This document shows positions 7,092 to 13,688 of a stretch of 33,971 nucleotides of DNA, piece by piece. The stretch is from Pseudoluteimonas sp044226035 (GTDB lineage: Bacteria > Pseudomonadota > Gammaproteobacteria > Xanthomonadales > Xanthomonadaceae). The translations under genes and the position numbers were made by a program. The stretch spans positions 1-33,971 of the forward strand of contig JBGAHT010000026.1 in the NCBI GenBank assembly GCA_044226035.1, in the 5' to 3' direction. Below the pieces are notes generated by a model. The model did no database searches, was not told the DNA's origin, and saw only the letters and a list, made by a program, of their open reading frames with translations. Numbering within the stretch: the stretch's first letter is position 1; each line of letters starts with the position of its first letter.

Positions 7092-8045
7092 TCATGCGGT
7101 GATGTGCAGCAACTCCCACGCCAGCCACGCGGCGAACGCGAGCAGCAGCACCATGCCTTCGCGGCGACTGACCTCGAGCTGGCTGCGCGTCATCGGGTAC
7201 AGCACCAGCGCGAACGCGAACGCCGCCGGCAGCTCGAACTGCACGAACGAGGCCGGCAACGGCAGCGGCCGGAACGCGGCCATGCCGCCGAGCACCACCA
7301 GCAGGTTGAACAGGCTGGAACCGAGCACGTGCCCGGCGACCATGTCGCCCTGCCCGCGGCGCGCGGCGACCACCGCCGCGGCCATTTCCGGCAGCGCGGT
7401 GCCGATCGCGACCGGCAACAGGCCGGTGACCAGCGGGCCCATGCCCAACCCGAGGCCGACGATGGGCGCGCTCTGCACCAGCCATTTCGCGCCGAAGACC
7501 ATCGCGACGATGGCGATCGCGACGCGAGCGAGGTTCAGGCCGAGCCCGGCGCGGGTTTCGGCGTAGCGCGCGATGTCCGCCTGCAGTTCGACCGGCTCGC
7601 GGCGGCCGCGCAGGATCAGGAACGCGAGCATGACCACGAAGCCCGCGAGCAGCAGCAGCCCTTCGCTGCGCGAGAGCACGCCGTCGAGGCCAAAGCCTAT
7701 GGTGACCGCGGTCATCGCCAGCAGCCACACCAGCAGCGGCCCGACCGCGCGGCTACGCAGGAACAGCGGCGCCGCGAGCGCGGCCGCGCCCAGGGTCAGG
7801 CCGATGTTGACGATGTTGCTGCCGACCGCGTTGCCCAGCGCCAGCGACTGGCTGCCGACCCAGACCGCGCGCGCATTGACCGCGAGTTCCGGCAGCGAAG
7901 TGCCGAACGCGACCAGCAACAGCCCGGCGATGAAGGGCGAAGCGCCGAAGCGCTGCGCCAGGCCCGAGGCGCCCTTGACGATGGAATCGCCGCCCAGTGC
8001 CAGCAGCACCAGCCCCGCCACGAACCACAATGCCGCTCCAGCCAT
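7092..8045 (-). CDS. Ca2+/cation antiporter, YrbG-type (CaCA superfamily)
   Basis: 317-residue inner-membrane sodium/calcium exchanger-type protein with about ten membrane segments in two inverted halves. Each half carries an alpha-repeat: GASPFIAGLLLVAFGTSLPELAV with GNAVGSNIVNIGL in the first, and GMGPLVTGLLPVAIGTALPEMAA with GHVLGSSLFNLL in the second. The Glu in GTSLPEL and GTALPEM is the family's cation ligand. The second repeat has His and Ser where GN and SN are usual (GHVLGSS), a change next to the ion site. The ATG at 8045 has GGGGAGAG upstream and a TAGAAT hexamer about 28 bases before it. The nhaD gene follows after 49 bases, so two cation/proton-linked antiporters sit side by side. 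Confidence 0.9.
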   Translation of the reverse strand: MAGAALWFVAGLVLLALGGDSIVKGASGLAQRFGASPFIAGLLLVAFGTSLPELAVNARAVWVGSQSLALGNAVGSNIVNIGLTLGAAALAAPLFLRSRAVGPLLVWLLAMTAVTIGFGLDGVLSRSEGLLLLAGFVVMLAFLILRGRREPVELQADIARYAETRAGLGLNLARVAIAIVAMVFGAKWLVQSAPIVGLGLGMGPLVTGLLPVAIGTALPEMAAAVVAARRGQGDMVAGHVLGSSLFNLLVVLGGMAAFRPLPLPASFVQFELPAAFAFALVLYPMTRSQLEVSRREGMVLLLAFAAWLAWELLHITA

Positions 8046-8113
8046 GCGCCTCTCCCCGTGCGTGACGCCCGGATTCTAGGACGAATGCGCGCCGAATGCC
8101 GTGCGCGCGGGCT

Positions 8114-8770
8114 TCACGAGCAGCCCTCGACGTAATCCACCTGCGGCGACAGGCCGACGCGCCACGCGCTGGCCTTGCCGGCCGCATCCACTTCGAACAC
8201 CAGCTTGGCCGGCGCCACGCCGCTGGCCGGCATCGACAGGTACTGGCCGCCCTCGACGTACTTGTGCGGCGTCGATTGCAGCGCGCCGTGGTACAGCGCC
8301 TGCAGTTCCTGCGTGGTCATGCCGACCTTGCCGCCGCCGGGCGCCGCGACTTTCGCGCTGTCGCTGCCGTAACGCACGAACTTGCCGTCGCCGATCATGA
8401 AGGCGAATTCCGCCGGCGTCTTCACCCACTTCGGGGCCATGAAGTAGCAGGACGGGTTCGCGTCCTTGCCCAGCGTCTTCAGTTCGCCGCCCCAGGCCCG
8501 TTCCATGTCCGCCGCGGCGGTGCCGAACTTCACGTCGCCGTAGCCGGCGAAGCCCGCCTGCGTGTCGGCGCCGTCCGCCGCGGGCGTCGGCGCTTGCGTC
8601 GAAGCCGGCGCAGGCAGGCTCGCGGCCGATGGCATCGTCGCCGGCGGGATGTCCGCGGCCGGCTGGTCCGCCACTGGCGCGGCGGCGGTGGAATCCGAAG
8701 GCGCGTCGCGCTGCGCGCTGCACGCGGCCAGCGCCGCGACCAACGCGAGGCAAGTCAGGTTGCGGGTCAT
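8114..8770 (-). CDS. Putative lipoprotein of unknown function
   Basis: 218 residues. The N-terminus MTRNLTCLALVAALAACS has a signal peptide with lipobox LAAC (lipidated Cys17). It is followed by a long Ala/Pro/Ser-rich, probably disordered tether to about residue 70, then a compact globular part from AGYGDVKFGTAAADMERAWGG. In that part YGDVKFG, CYFMAPKW and VGMTTQEL stand out, and two cysteines (CYF and the C-terminal GCS) could pair. I do not recognise a named domain. GAGGAG lies 8 bases before the ATG. The antiporter gene follows on the same strand after 68 bases. Confidence 0.82.
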   Translation of the reverse strand: MTRNLTCLALVAALAACSAQRDAPSDSTAAAPVADQPAADIPPATMPSAASLPAPASTQAPTPAADGADTQAGFAGYGDVKFGTAAADMERAWGGELKTLGKDANPSCYFMAPKWVKTPAEFAFMIGDGKFVRYGSDSAKVAAPGGGKVGMTTQELQALYHGALQSTPHKYVEGGQYLSMPASGVAPAKLVFEVDAAGKASAWRVGLSPQVDYVEGCS

Positions 8771-8817
8771 GCCGGCTCCTCGTGGACGAAGTGCCGGCAG
8801 TGTCGCCGATCCGGGTG

Positions 8818-8847
8818 AACGCGCCGCGAATTGCCGCGGCGCGCGTT
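8818..8847 (-). terminator. Hairpin after hmgA
   Basis: Arms AACGCG-CCGCG and CGCGG-CGCGTT pair with a two-base bulge around an AATT-containing loop, starting 6 bases after the hmgA stop. No T-tract, so the terminator call is tentative. Confidence 0.4.
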
Positions 8848-8852
8848 CGCCA

Positions 8853-10148
8853 TCAGGGCTTGAAGTGCTTCTGCAGCCCGGCCCAGCAGGCCTGGTAGTC
8901 GCGCTGGCGGTGCGCGGCGTCCATCGCCGTGCGGGTGGGCCGGATCACGTTGCGGGTCTCGAACATGAAGGCCATCGTGCCGCCGATGTAGTCCGGTTTC
9001 GAGGTGTCGATGGCGCTGGCCTTCTCGAACGTGGCCGCATCCGGCCCATGCCCGGTCATGCAGTTGTGCAGCGAGCAGCCGCCCGGGGTGAAGCCTTCGG
9101 CCTTGGCGTCGTATTCGCCGTGCACCAGGCCCATGAATTCGCTGGCGATGTTGCGGTGGAACCACGGCGGGCGGAAAGTGTCCTGCGCCACCAGCACCCG
9201 CGGCGGGAAGATCGCGAAATCCATGTTGCCCACGCCGGGCGTGTCGCTGGGCGAGGTCAGCACCAGGAAGATCGACGGATCCGGGTGGTCGTAGCTGATC
9301 GAACCGATCGTGTTGAACAGGCGAAGGTCGTACTTGTACGGCACGTGGCTGCCGTGCCAGGCGACGACATCGAGCGGCGAATGGCCGATCGCCGCGCGCC
9401 ACAGGTGGCCCTGGAACTTCGCGATCAGTTCGAACTCGCCTTCGACGTCTTCATACGCCGCGTTCGGGGTGAGGAAGTCGCGCGGGTTGGCCAGGCCGTT
9501 GCTGCCGATCGGGCCCAGGTCGGGAATGCGCAGGAACGCGCCGAAGTTCTCGCAGACGTAGCCGCGCGAAGGGCCGTCCGGCAACGCGACGCGGAAGCGG
9601 ATGCCGCGCGGGATCACCGCGATTTCCTGCGGCTCGACGTCGAGCACGCCGAGTTCGGTCTCGATGTGCAGGCGACCCTGCTGCGGCACGACCAGCAGTT
9701 CGCCGTCGGCGTCGTAGAAATAGCGGCCCTGCATGTCGCGGTTGGCCGCGTACAGGTGGATGCCGATGCCCGACTGCGATGCCGGCGAACCATTGCCGGC
9801 CATGGTGATGAGGCCATCGACGAAATCGGTCGGCGCCTGCGGGATCGGCAGCGGGCTCCAGCGCAACTGGTCGGGCGTCACCGGGCCGGTTTCGAAGTCG
9901 TTGTGGAAATTCGCCTGGGAGAACGGCGTGAATTCGCCGTGCATCGCCGCCGGGCGGATGCGGTACAGCCAGCTGCGGCGGTTCTGGTGGCGCGGCGCGG
10001 TGAACGCGGTGCCGCTGAGCTGCTCCGCGTACAGGCCGTGCGCGACCTTCTGCGGCGAGTTGCGGCCTTGCGGCAATGCGCCGGCGATCGCTTCGCTGGC
10101 GAATTCGTTGCCGAAACCGGATTGGTAGCCGTTGCCTGGAATCGTCAT
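8853..10148 (-). CDS. hmgA: Homogentisate 1,2-dioxygenase
   Basis: Opens the aromatic ring of homogentisate to maleylacetoacetate in tyrosine and phenylalanine catabolism; cytosolic, non-haem Fe(II). The 431-residue protein is full length, beginning MTIPGNGYQSGFGNEFASEA as in the family. The iron ligands are identifiable: His331 in PPWFHRN, Glu337 in ASEFMG and His367 in HNCMTGHGPD, each offset by four from human H335, E341 and H371. It lies downstream of hppD, whose product makes homogentisate, on the same strand; a DUF559 gene between repeats separates them. No strong ribosome-binding site precedes the ATG, the repeat's GAGGGG being about 20 bases away. Confidence 0.97.
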   Translation of the reverse strand: MTIPGNGYQSGFGNEFASEAIAGALPQGRNSPQKVAHGLYAEQLSGTAFTAPRHQNRRSWLYRIRPAAMHGEFTPFSQANFHNDFETGPVTPDQLRWSPLPIPQAPTDFVDGLITMAGNGSPASQSGIGIHLYAANRDMQGRYFYDADGELLVVPQQGRLHIETELGVLDVEPQEIAVIPRGIRFRVALPDGPSRGYVCENFGAFLRIPDLGPIGSNGLANPRDFLTPNAAYEDVEGEFELIAKFQGHLWRAAIGHSPLDVVAWHGSHVPYKYDLRLFNTIGSISYDHPDPSIFLVLTSPSDTPGVGNMDFAIFPPRVLVAQDTFRPPWFHRNIASEFMGLVHGEYDAKAEGFTPGGCSLHNCMTGHGPDAATFEKASAIDTSKPDYIGGTMAFMFETRNVIRPTRTAMDAAHRQRDYQACWAGLQKHFKP

Positions 10149-10167
10149 CGGACTATGCGCTCTGATG

Positions 10168-10203
10168 CCCCTCTCCCGCCGGGAAAGGGGTTGGGGTGAG
10201 GGG
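10168..10203 (+). repeat. Left palindromic repeat of the DUF559 cassette
   Basis: A stem CCCCTCTCCC with GGGAAAGGGG (one mismatch), then the tail TTGGGGTGAGGGG. Same family as the copies at 10574-10608 (opposite orientation) and 19112-19148. The hairpin is outermost and the tail points towards the nuclease gene. Confidence 0.8.
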
Positions 10204-10260
10204 CGATGGTGTCGCGACTTTCAGGATCGCATCGGCCACCGCTTCGATATGCGTCAAAAC

Positions 10261-10560
10261 TTAGTTGTTCCAAAAACGCAAAACGGTGAATCCTTGGTCT
10301 TGCAGGAATCGTTCTCTTGCCCGGTCGGATTCTTCGCAATGCTGCGATCCATCGACTTCAATCACCAGTTTTGCCGACGCGCAGAAGAAATCGACCGTGT
10401 ACGGATGGATCGGATGCTGTCGGCGGAATTTCAACCCGCCCAATCGGCTACCGCGCAAAACGCTCCAGAGCTTGCGTTCAGCGTCCGTGGAAGCACCACG
10501 AAGGACGCGTGCTCGTTCAAGCTCGAAAGTGGCGATAGGTGGCCTGCGATGGTCCGCCAT
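10261..10560 (-). CDS. DUF559 (Vsr-like nuclease fold) protein, probably truncated
   Basis: 99-residue protein of the DUF559 family, related in fold to very-short-patch-repair endonucleases. Visible: TDAERKLWSVLRGSRLGGLKF, RRQHPIHPYTVDFF and LVIEVDGSQH, with Asp57, Glu68, Asp70 and His74 as the likely active-site cluster, then GFTVLRFWNN. Family members continue RFWNNEVL-like to a final helix. Here TAA stands where Glu is expected, and the next codons in the same frame read VLTHIEAVADAIL before running into the left repeat and stopping at TAG 10155-10153. The gene therefore looks cut short by one nonsense change. AGGAG lies 8 bases before the ATG, just inside the right repeat. It interrupts hppD-hmgA. 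Confidence 0.8.
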   Translation of the reverse strand: MADHRRPPIATFELERARVLRGASTDAERKLWSVLRGSRLGGLKFRRQHPIHPYTVDFFCASAKLVIEVDGSQHCEESDRARERFLQDQGFTVLRFWNN

Positions 10561-10573
10561 TGCGCATCTCCTG

Positions 10574-10608
10574 CCCCTCACCCCTACCCCTCTCCCGAGG
10601 GGAGAGGG
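10574..10608 (-). repeat. Right palindromic repeat of the DUF559 cassette
   Basis: Read on the plus strand: CCCCTCACCCCTA, then a stem CCCTCTCCC with GGGAGAGGG around a GAG loop. It is the inverted counterpart of 10168-10203. It ends 9 bases before the hppD stop codon on the minus strand, so it lies in the hppD 3' untranslated region. Confidence 0.8.
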
Positions 10609-10616
10609 TCGAAGCA

Positions 10617-11693
10617 TCACAGCACGCCGCGGCGCATCTGGTCGCGTTCGATGCTCTCGAACAGCGCCTGGAAGTTGCCTTCGCCGAAGCCCTCGTTGCC
10701 CTTGCGCTGGATGATCTCGAAGAAGATCGGCCCGAACGCGTTCTGGGTGAAGATCTGCAGCAGCTTGCGCTGGTGCGTTTCCGGGTCGGCGTCGATCAGG
10801 ATCGAGTTCCGGCGCAGCCGCGGCACGTCCTCGCCGTGGTTGGGCACGCGCACGTCGATCACGTCGAAGTAGGTGTCGGGCGTGTCGAGGAACTTCACCC
10901 CGGCGGCGTGCATCCGTTCCACCGAGTCGTAGATGTCGTCGGTGAACAGCGCGATGTGCTGGATGCCCTCGCCCTTGTAGTCGCGCAGGTATTCGTTGAT
11001 CTGCGACTTCTCGTCGCTCGATTCGTTGAGCGGGATGCGCACGATGCCGTCCGGCGCGGTCATCGCCTTGGACAGCAGCCCGGTCTTGGCGCCCTTGATG
11101 TCGAAGTAGCGGATCTCGCGGAAGTTGAACAGCTTCTCGTAGTAGTCCGACCACTTCTGCATGTTGCCGAGGAACAGGTTGTGGGTGAGGTGGTCGATGA
11201 AGGTCAGGCCGAAGCCGCGCGGGTGCTGGTCCACGCCCGGCAGCGGCGCGAAGTCGGCGTACAGGTCCTCGCGCGCGTCGTCGACGAGGTAGAGCATGCA
11301 GCCGCCGATGCCCTGGATCCTCGGCGCGCGGACCGCGCCGTCGGCCGCGATTTCCTCGCCGCCGTTGGCCAGCACATGCGCCAGCACCTCGTTCGTGGGC
11401 TTGGTGAAGCGGATCGCGAAGCCGCAGGCGGACGGACCGTGCTTTGCCGCGAAATCCGAGGCGAACGAATCGGCGGATTCGTTCAGCAGGAAGTTGATCG
11501 TGCCCTGGCGGAACAGGGTGATCTCACGCGCGGCGTGCTTGGCCACCGCGGTGAAGCCCAGCGACTCGAGGTAGGCGCGCATCGCGGCGCCCTGCCCGGC
11601 CGGCGCGGCGAATTCCACGAACTCGAAGCCGTGGATGCCCATCGGGTTGTCGAAGGTCGTGACCTGCATTCCGAGGTTGGGTTGCGCGCTCAT
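10617..11693 (-). CDS. hppD: 4-Hydroxyphenylpyruvate dioxygenase
   Basis: Converts 4-hydroxyphenylpyruvate to homogentisate, the step before HmgA in tyrosine breakdown. The 358-residue protein starts MSAQPNLGMQVTTFDNPMGI and has two vicinal-oxygen-chelate halves. Iron ligands: His168 in IDHLTHN, His246 in GEGIQHIALFTDDI and Glu326 in FFEIIQRKGNEGFGEGNF, matching the bacterial enzymes in spacing. The ATG at 11693 has AGGAAG close upstream; the frame is open far upstream only as a shadow. It has its own promoter with a candidate operator inside it (11729-11758) and faces a MarR-family gene. Expected to be transcribed on into the DUF559 gene and hmgA. Confidence 0.97.
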   Translation of the reverse strand: MSAQPNLGMQVTTFDNPMGIHGFEFVEFAAPAGQGAAMRAYLESLGFTAVAKHAAREITLFRQGTINFLLNESADSFASDFAAKHGPSACGFAIRFTKPTNEVLAHVLANGGEEIAADGAVRAPRIQGIGGCMLYLVDDAREDLYADFAPLPGVDQHPRGFGLTFIDHLTHNLFLGNMQKWSDYYEKLFNFREIRYFDIKGAKTGLLSKAMTAPDGIVRIPLNESSDEKSQINEYLRDYKGEGIQHIALFTDDIYDSVERMHAAGVKFLDTPDTYFDVIDVRVPNHGEDVPRLRRNSILIDADPETHQRKLLQIFTQNAFGPIFFEIIQRKGNEGFGEGNFQALFESIERDQMRRGVL

Positions 11694-11728
11694 GGTCTTC
11701 CTGCGTCCGGCTTGCATGGGGAACCCGG

Positions 11729-11758
11729 ATTGTATAGTTTCATTTGCAACTAATTCAA
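11729..11758 (-). promoter_or_regulatory. hppD promoter
   Basis: On the minus strand: -35 TTGAAT (11758-11753), an 18-base spacer, -10 TACAAT (11734-11729). The ATG lies about 36 bases beyond the -10. The whole spacer is the operator candidate listed separately. TATACA one step upstream is an alternative -10 with a 16-base spacer. Confidence 0.65.
11735..11752. promoter_or_regulatory. Candidate MarR-family operator
   Basis: TAGTTTCATTTGCAACTA is an 18-base near-palindrome, TAGTTnCA and TGnAACTA, matching at 14 of 18 positions with its reverse complement. Size and symmetry suit a winged-helix MarR dimer. It fills the -35/-10 spacer of hppD exactly and lies 17 bases before the MarR start codon, so it could control both divergent units. 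Confidence 0.6.
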
Positions 11759-11768
11759 GCCACGCCGC

Positions 11769-12230
11769 ATGCCGCGCCATCCCGGCCTCGACCTCGAGCA
11801 TTTCCTGCCCTACCGGCTGAGCGTGCTGTCCAACCGCATCAGCCAGGCCATCGCCGCGCGCTACGCGCGGCGCTTCGGCATCGGCGTGACCGAATGGCGG
11901 GTGATCGCGGTGCTCGGCCGCTACCCCGGTCTTTCCGCCGGCGCGGTCGCCGCGCGCACGGCGATGGACAAGGTTGCGGTCAGCCGCGCGGTGGCGCGCC
12001 TGCTCGAACGCGAACTGGTCGAACGCGACACCCACGGCGACGACCGCCGGCGCTCGGTGCTGGCGCTCAGCCGCGCTGGCCGGCGCATCTATGACGAGAT
12101 CGCGCCGCTGGCGCTGGAACTGGAACGGCGCCTGCTCTCGCGCCTGGATCGCGACGAACGCGCCGCGCTGGACGCGCTGCTGGACAAGCTCGCCGACGGC
12201 ATCGGGCACCTCGCGGACGCGCCGCCATGA
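11769..12230 (+). CDS. MarR-family transcriptional regulator
   Basis: 153-residue winged-helix regulator. The N-terminal dimerisation helix (LDLEHFLPYRLSVLSNRISQAIAARYARRFGIGVTEWRV in part) leads into helix-turn-helix AGAVAARTAMDKVAVSRAVARLLERELV and wing HGDDRRRSVLALSRAGRRIYDE, a classic MarR order and DRR signature. It is divergent from hppD with a palindromic site between, so the inferred role is repression of tyrosine catabolism and of itself, relieved by an aromatic ligand. MarR-type HpaR/HmgR-like regulation of aromatic catabolism is an established theme, but the ligand here is unproven. The last four bases (ATGA) overlap the start of the hydroxylase gene, so the two are co-translated. 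Confidence 0.9.
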   Translation: MPRHPGLDLEHFLPYRLSVLSNRISQAIAARYARRFGIGVTEWRVIAVLGRYPGLSAGAVAARTAMDKVAVSRAVARLLERELVERDTHGDDRRRSVLALSRAGRRIYDEIAPLALELERRLLSRLDRDERAALDALLDKLADGIGHLADAPP

Positions 12231-13549
12231 ACGCGCCGGATCCGCAATCGCTGGCGCGACTCGGCGAAGCCCTGCGGGCAGGACGCGACGCCGACGCCGA
12301 GGCGATCGCGCAAGGAATCCTCGCGCGCACGCCGGGGCATGCACCGACGCTCGCCGCGTTGTCGTTGCGCGCGCGACTGCGTGGCGATTTCGAATCCGCG
12401 CGCGCCTGGGCGCGAGCCGGGCTCGAACACGATCCGCGCTCGTCGCTGCTGCTGTTCCACCTCGGCGCGACGCACGAGGCCGCCGGCGAGTCCGCGCAGG
12501 CGGAAGCAGCCTTGCGCGCCGCGATCGACGCCGATGCGGACAACGCGCTGGCGCGGTTCTGGCTCGGCGGCGTGCTGCAACGCGACGGCAAGCGCGACGA
12601 AGCGGTTTCCGCATGGCTGCAGGCGCTGGCGTGCGGCGAACGCACCGGCTTCCTGCACGCGATGGCGAACGGGCCGGGCGAGGTGCGGCAGAAGATCGAC
12701 GCCGCGCAGGCCGCCGTGCGCTCCGCGCGCGCGCGCGCGCTCGACGACGCCCTGCGCCCGCTGCGCGAACGCCACGGCGCGGCCGCGCTGGGCCGCGGCG
12801 AACGCGCGTTCGCCGGGTATCTCGGCGGCGAGGCGCCGCAGCCGACGCATCCGCTGCAGCAGCCGAGTTTCCTGTTCGTGCCCGGGCTCCCGGACAAGCC
12901 GTGGTGGGAACGCGGCGACTTCCCGTACCTCGCCGCGATCGAGGCGCAGACCGATGCGATCCGCGCGGAATTGCTGGCCGTGCTCGCCGACGAAGGCGGA
13001 CTCGAGCCCTACGTCGACATGCCCGAGGACGCGCCGGCCGCGCCGATGTGGCGCACGCTCAACCGCTCGCCGCGCTGGAGCGGCTACCACCTGTATCGCC
13101 ACGGCGAGCGCATCGAGGAACACGCGCGACGCTGCCCGCGCACCATGGCCGCGCTCGACGCGTTGCCGCTGCTGCGCATCCCCGGGCACGGCCCGGAGGC
13201 GCTGTTCTCGGTGCTGCGGCCGGGCACGCACATCCCGCCGCACACCGGGGTGATGAACGGCCGCCTCACCGTGCACCTGCCGCTGCTCGTGCCGCCCGAC
13301 TGCGGCGCGCTCGCGGCCGCGCGCGAAGCGCGCGGCTGGACCGAAGGCGAATGCCTGGCGTTCGATGATTCCTTCGTCCACGAGGCCTGGAACCGCAGCG
13401 CGCACACCCGCGTGGTGCTGATCTTCGATGCGTGGAATCCCGACCTCGCCGCCGCCGAACGCGAGGCGCTCGCCGCCGGCATCGCCGCCATCGGCGATTT
13501 CCACCGCCGCCATGGCGGCGCCGACCCGACGCGCGAACCAGGTCAGTAA
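12227..13549 (+). CDS. TPR and aspartyl/asparaginyl beta-hydroxylase domain protein
   Basis: 440 residues. Residues about 1-150 are helical TPR-like repeats (DADAEAIAQGILARTPGHAPTL, FESARAWARAGLEHDPRSSLLL, AGESAQAEAALRAAIDADADNAL). The C-terminal half is an Fe(II)/2-oxoglutarate aspartyl-asparaginyl hydroxylase domain: HIPPHTGVMNGRLTVHLPL with His339 as first iron ligand, FDDSFVHEAWNRS with His385 as second, and Arg in HTRVVLIFD to bind 2-oxoglutarate. This domain with only two His ligands and N-terminal TPRs is typical of the aspartyl-asparaginyl beta-hydroxylase family in proteobacteria; substrates are proteins or lipid-linked acyl groups and cannot be predicted here. Translationally coupled to the MarR gene by ATGA. 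Followed by a hairpin at 13563. Confidence 0.88.
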   Translation: MNAPDPQSLARLGEALRAGRDADAEAIAQGILARTPGHAPTLAALSLRARLRGDFESARAWARAGLEHDPRSSLLLFHLGATHEAAGESAQAEAALRAAIDADADNALARFWLGGVLQRDGKRDEAVSAWLQALACGERTGFLHAMANGPGEVRQKIDAAQAAVRSARARALDDALRPLRERHGAAALGRGERAFAGYLGGEAPQPTHPLQQPSFLFVPGLPDKPWWERGDFPYLAAIEAQTDAIRAELLAVLADEGGLEPYVDMPEDAPAAPMWRTLNRSPRWSGYHLYRHGERIEEHARRCPRTMAALDALPLLRIPGHGPEALFSVLRPGTHIPPHTGVMNGRLTVHLPLLVPPDCGALAAAREARGWTEGECLAFDDSFVHEAWNRSAHTRVVLIFDAWNPDLAAAEREALAAGIAAIGDFHRRHGGADPTREPGQ

Positions 13550-13562
13550 GCGCGACAACGAA

Positions 13563-13584
13563 AACGGCGCCGAAAGGCGCCGTT
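13563..13584 (+). terminator. Hairpin after the hydroxylase gene
   Basis: AACGGCGCC and GGCGCCGTT form a perfect 9-bp stem with a GAAA tetraloop, 13 bases after the stop, followed by a weakly T-rich CGTATTGTC. Likely terminator of the MarR-hydroxylase unit. Confidence 0.6.
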
Positions 13585-13590
13585 CGTATT

Positions 13591-13687
13591 GTCATCCTGG
13601 GCGCAGCGAAGGACCTGCTTTTCAGGGATGAAGCAGATCCCGGCCCAGCGCACGTCCATGTGCTGGCCGGGATGAGTTCATCCTGAA
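13591..13687. repeat. Dispersed repeat with hairpin between convergent genes
   Basis: Begins GTCATCCTGGGCGCAGCGAA and ends near CATCCTGAACTC. CTGCTT and AAGCAG face each other, and CCCGGCC...CAC pairs with GTG...GGCCGGG around GTCCAT. The opening phrase is typical of a repeat scattered through xanthomonad genomes. It fills the space between the hydroxylase terminator and the peptide-transporter stop. Confidence 0.55.
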
Positions 13688-13688
13688 C

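Larger units (their letters stand above)
10168..10608 (-). mobile_element. Possible mobile cassette: DUF559 gene between inverted palindromic repeats
   Basis: A 441-bp block between hppD and hmgA contains one gene and is bounded by two copies of one palindromic repeat in inverted orientation, hairpins outside and TGAGGGG tails inside. Reverse-complementing the right copy aligns it with the left copy through the stem and the GGGGTNGGGGTGAGGGG tail. Two tail-to-tail copies without a gene occur at 19112-19206. Mobility is inferred only from this geometry and from interruption of a two-gene pathway operon; no target duplication is evident. Confidence 0.4.

Noticed and set aside
5156..7102. A 648-codon plus-strand open frame over nhaD and the epimerase gene
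   Set aside because: Antisense shadow rich in Arg, His and Gln; no recognisable fold.
12724..12741. CG dinucleotide run inside the hydroxylase gene
   Set aside because: It encodes Arg-Ala repeats in frame at the usual codon bias; not convincing as a phase-variable tract without strain comparison.
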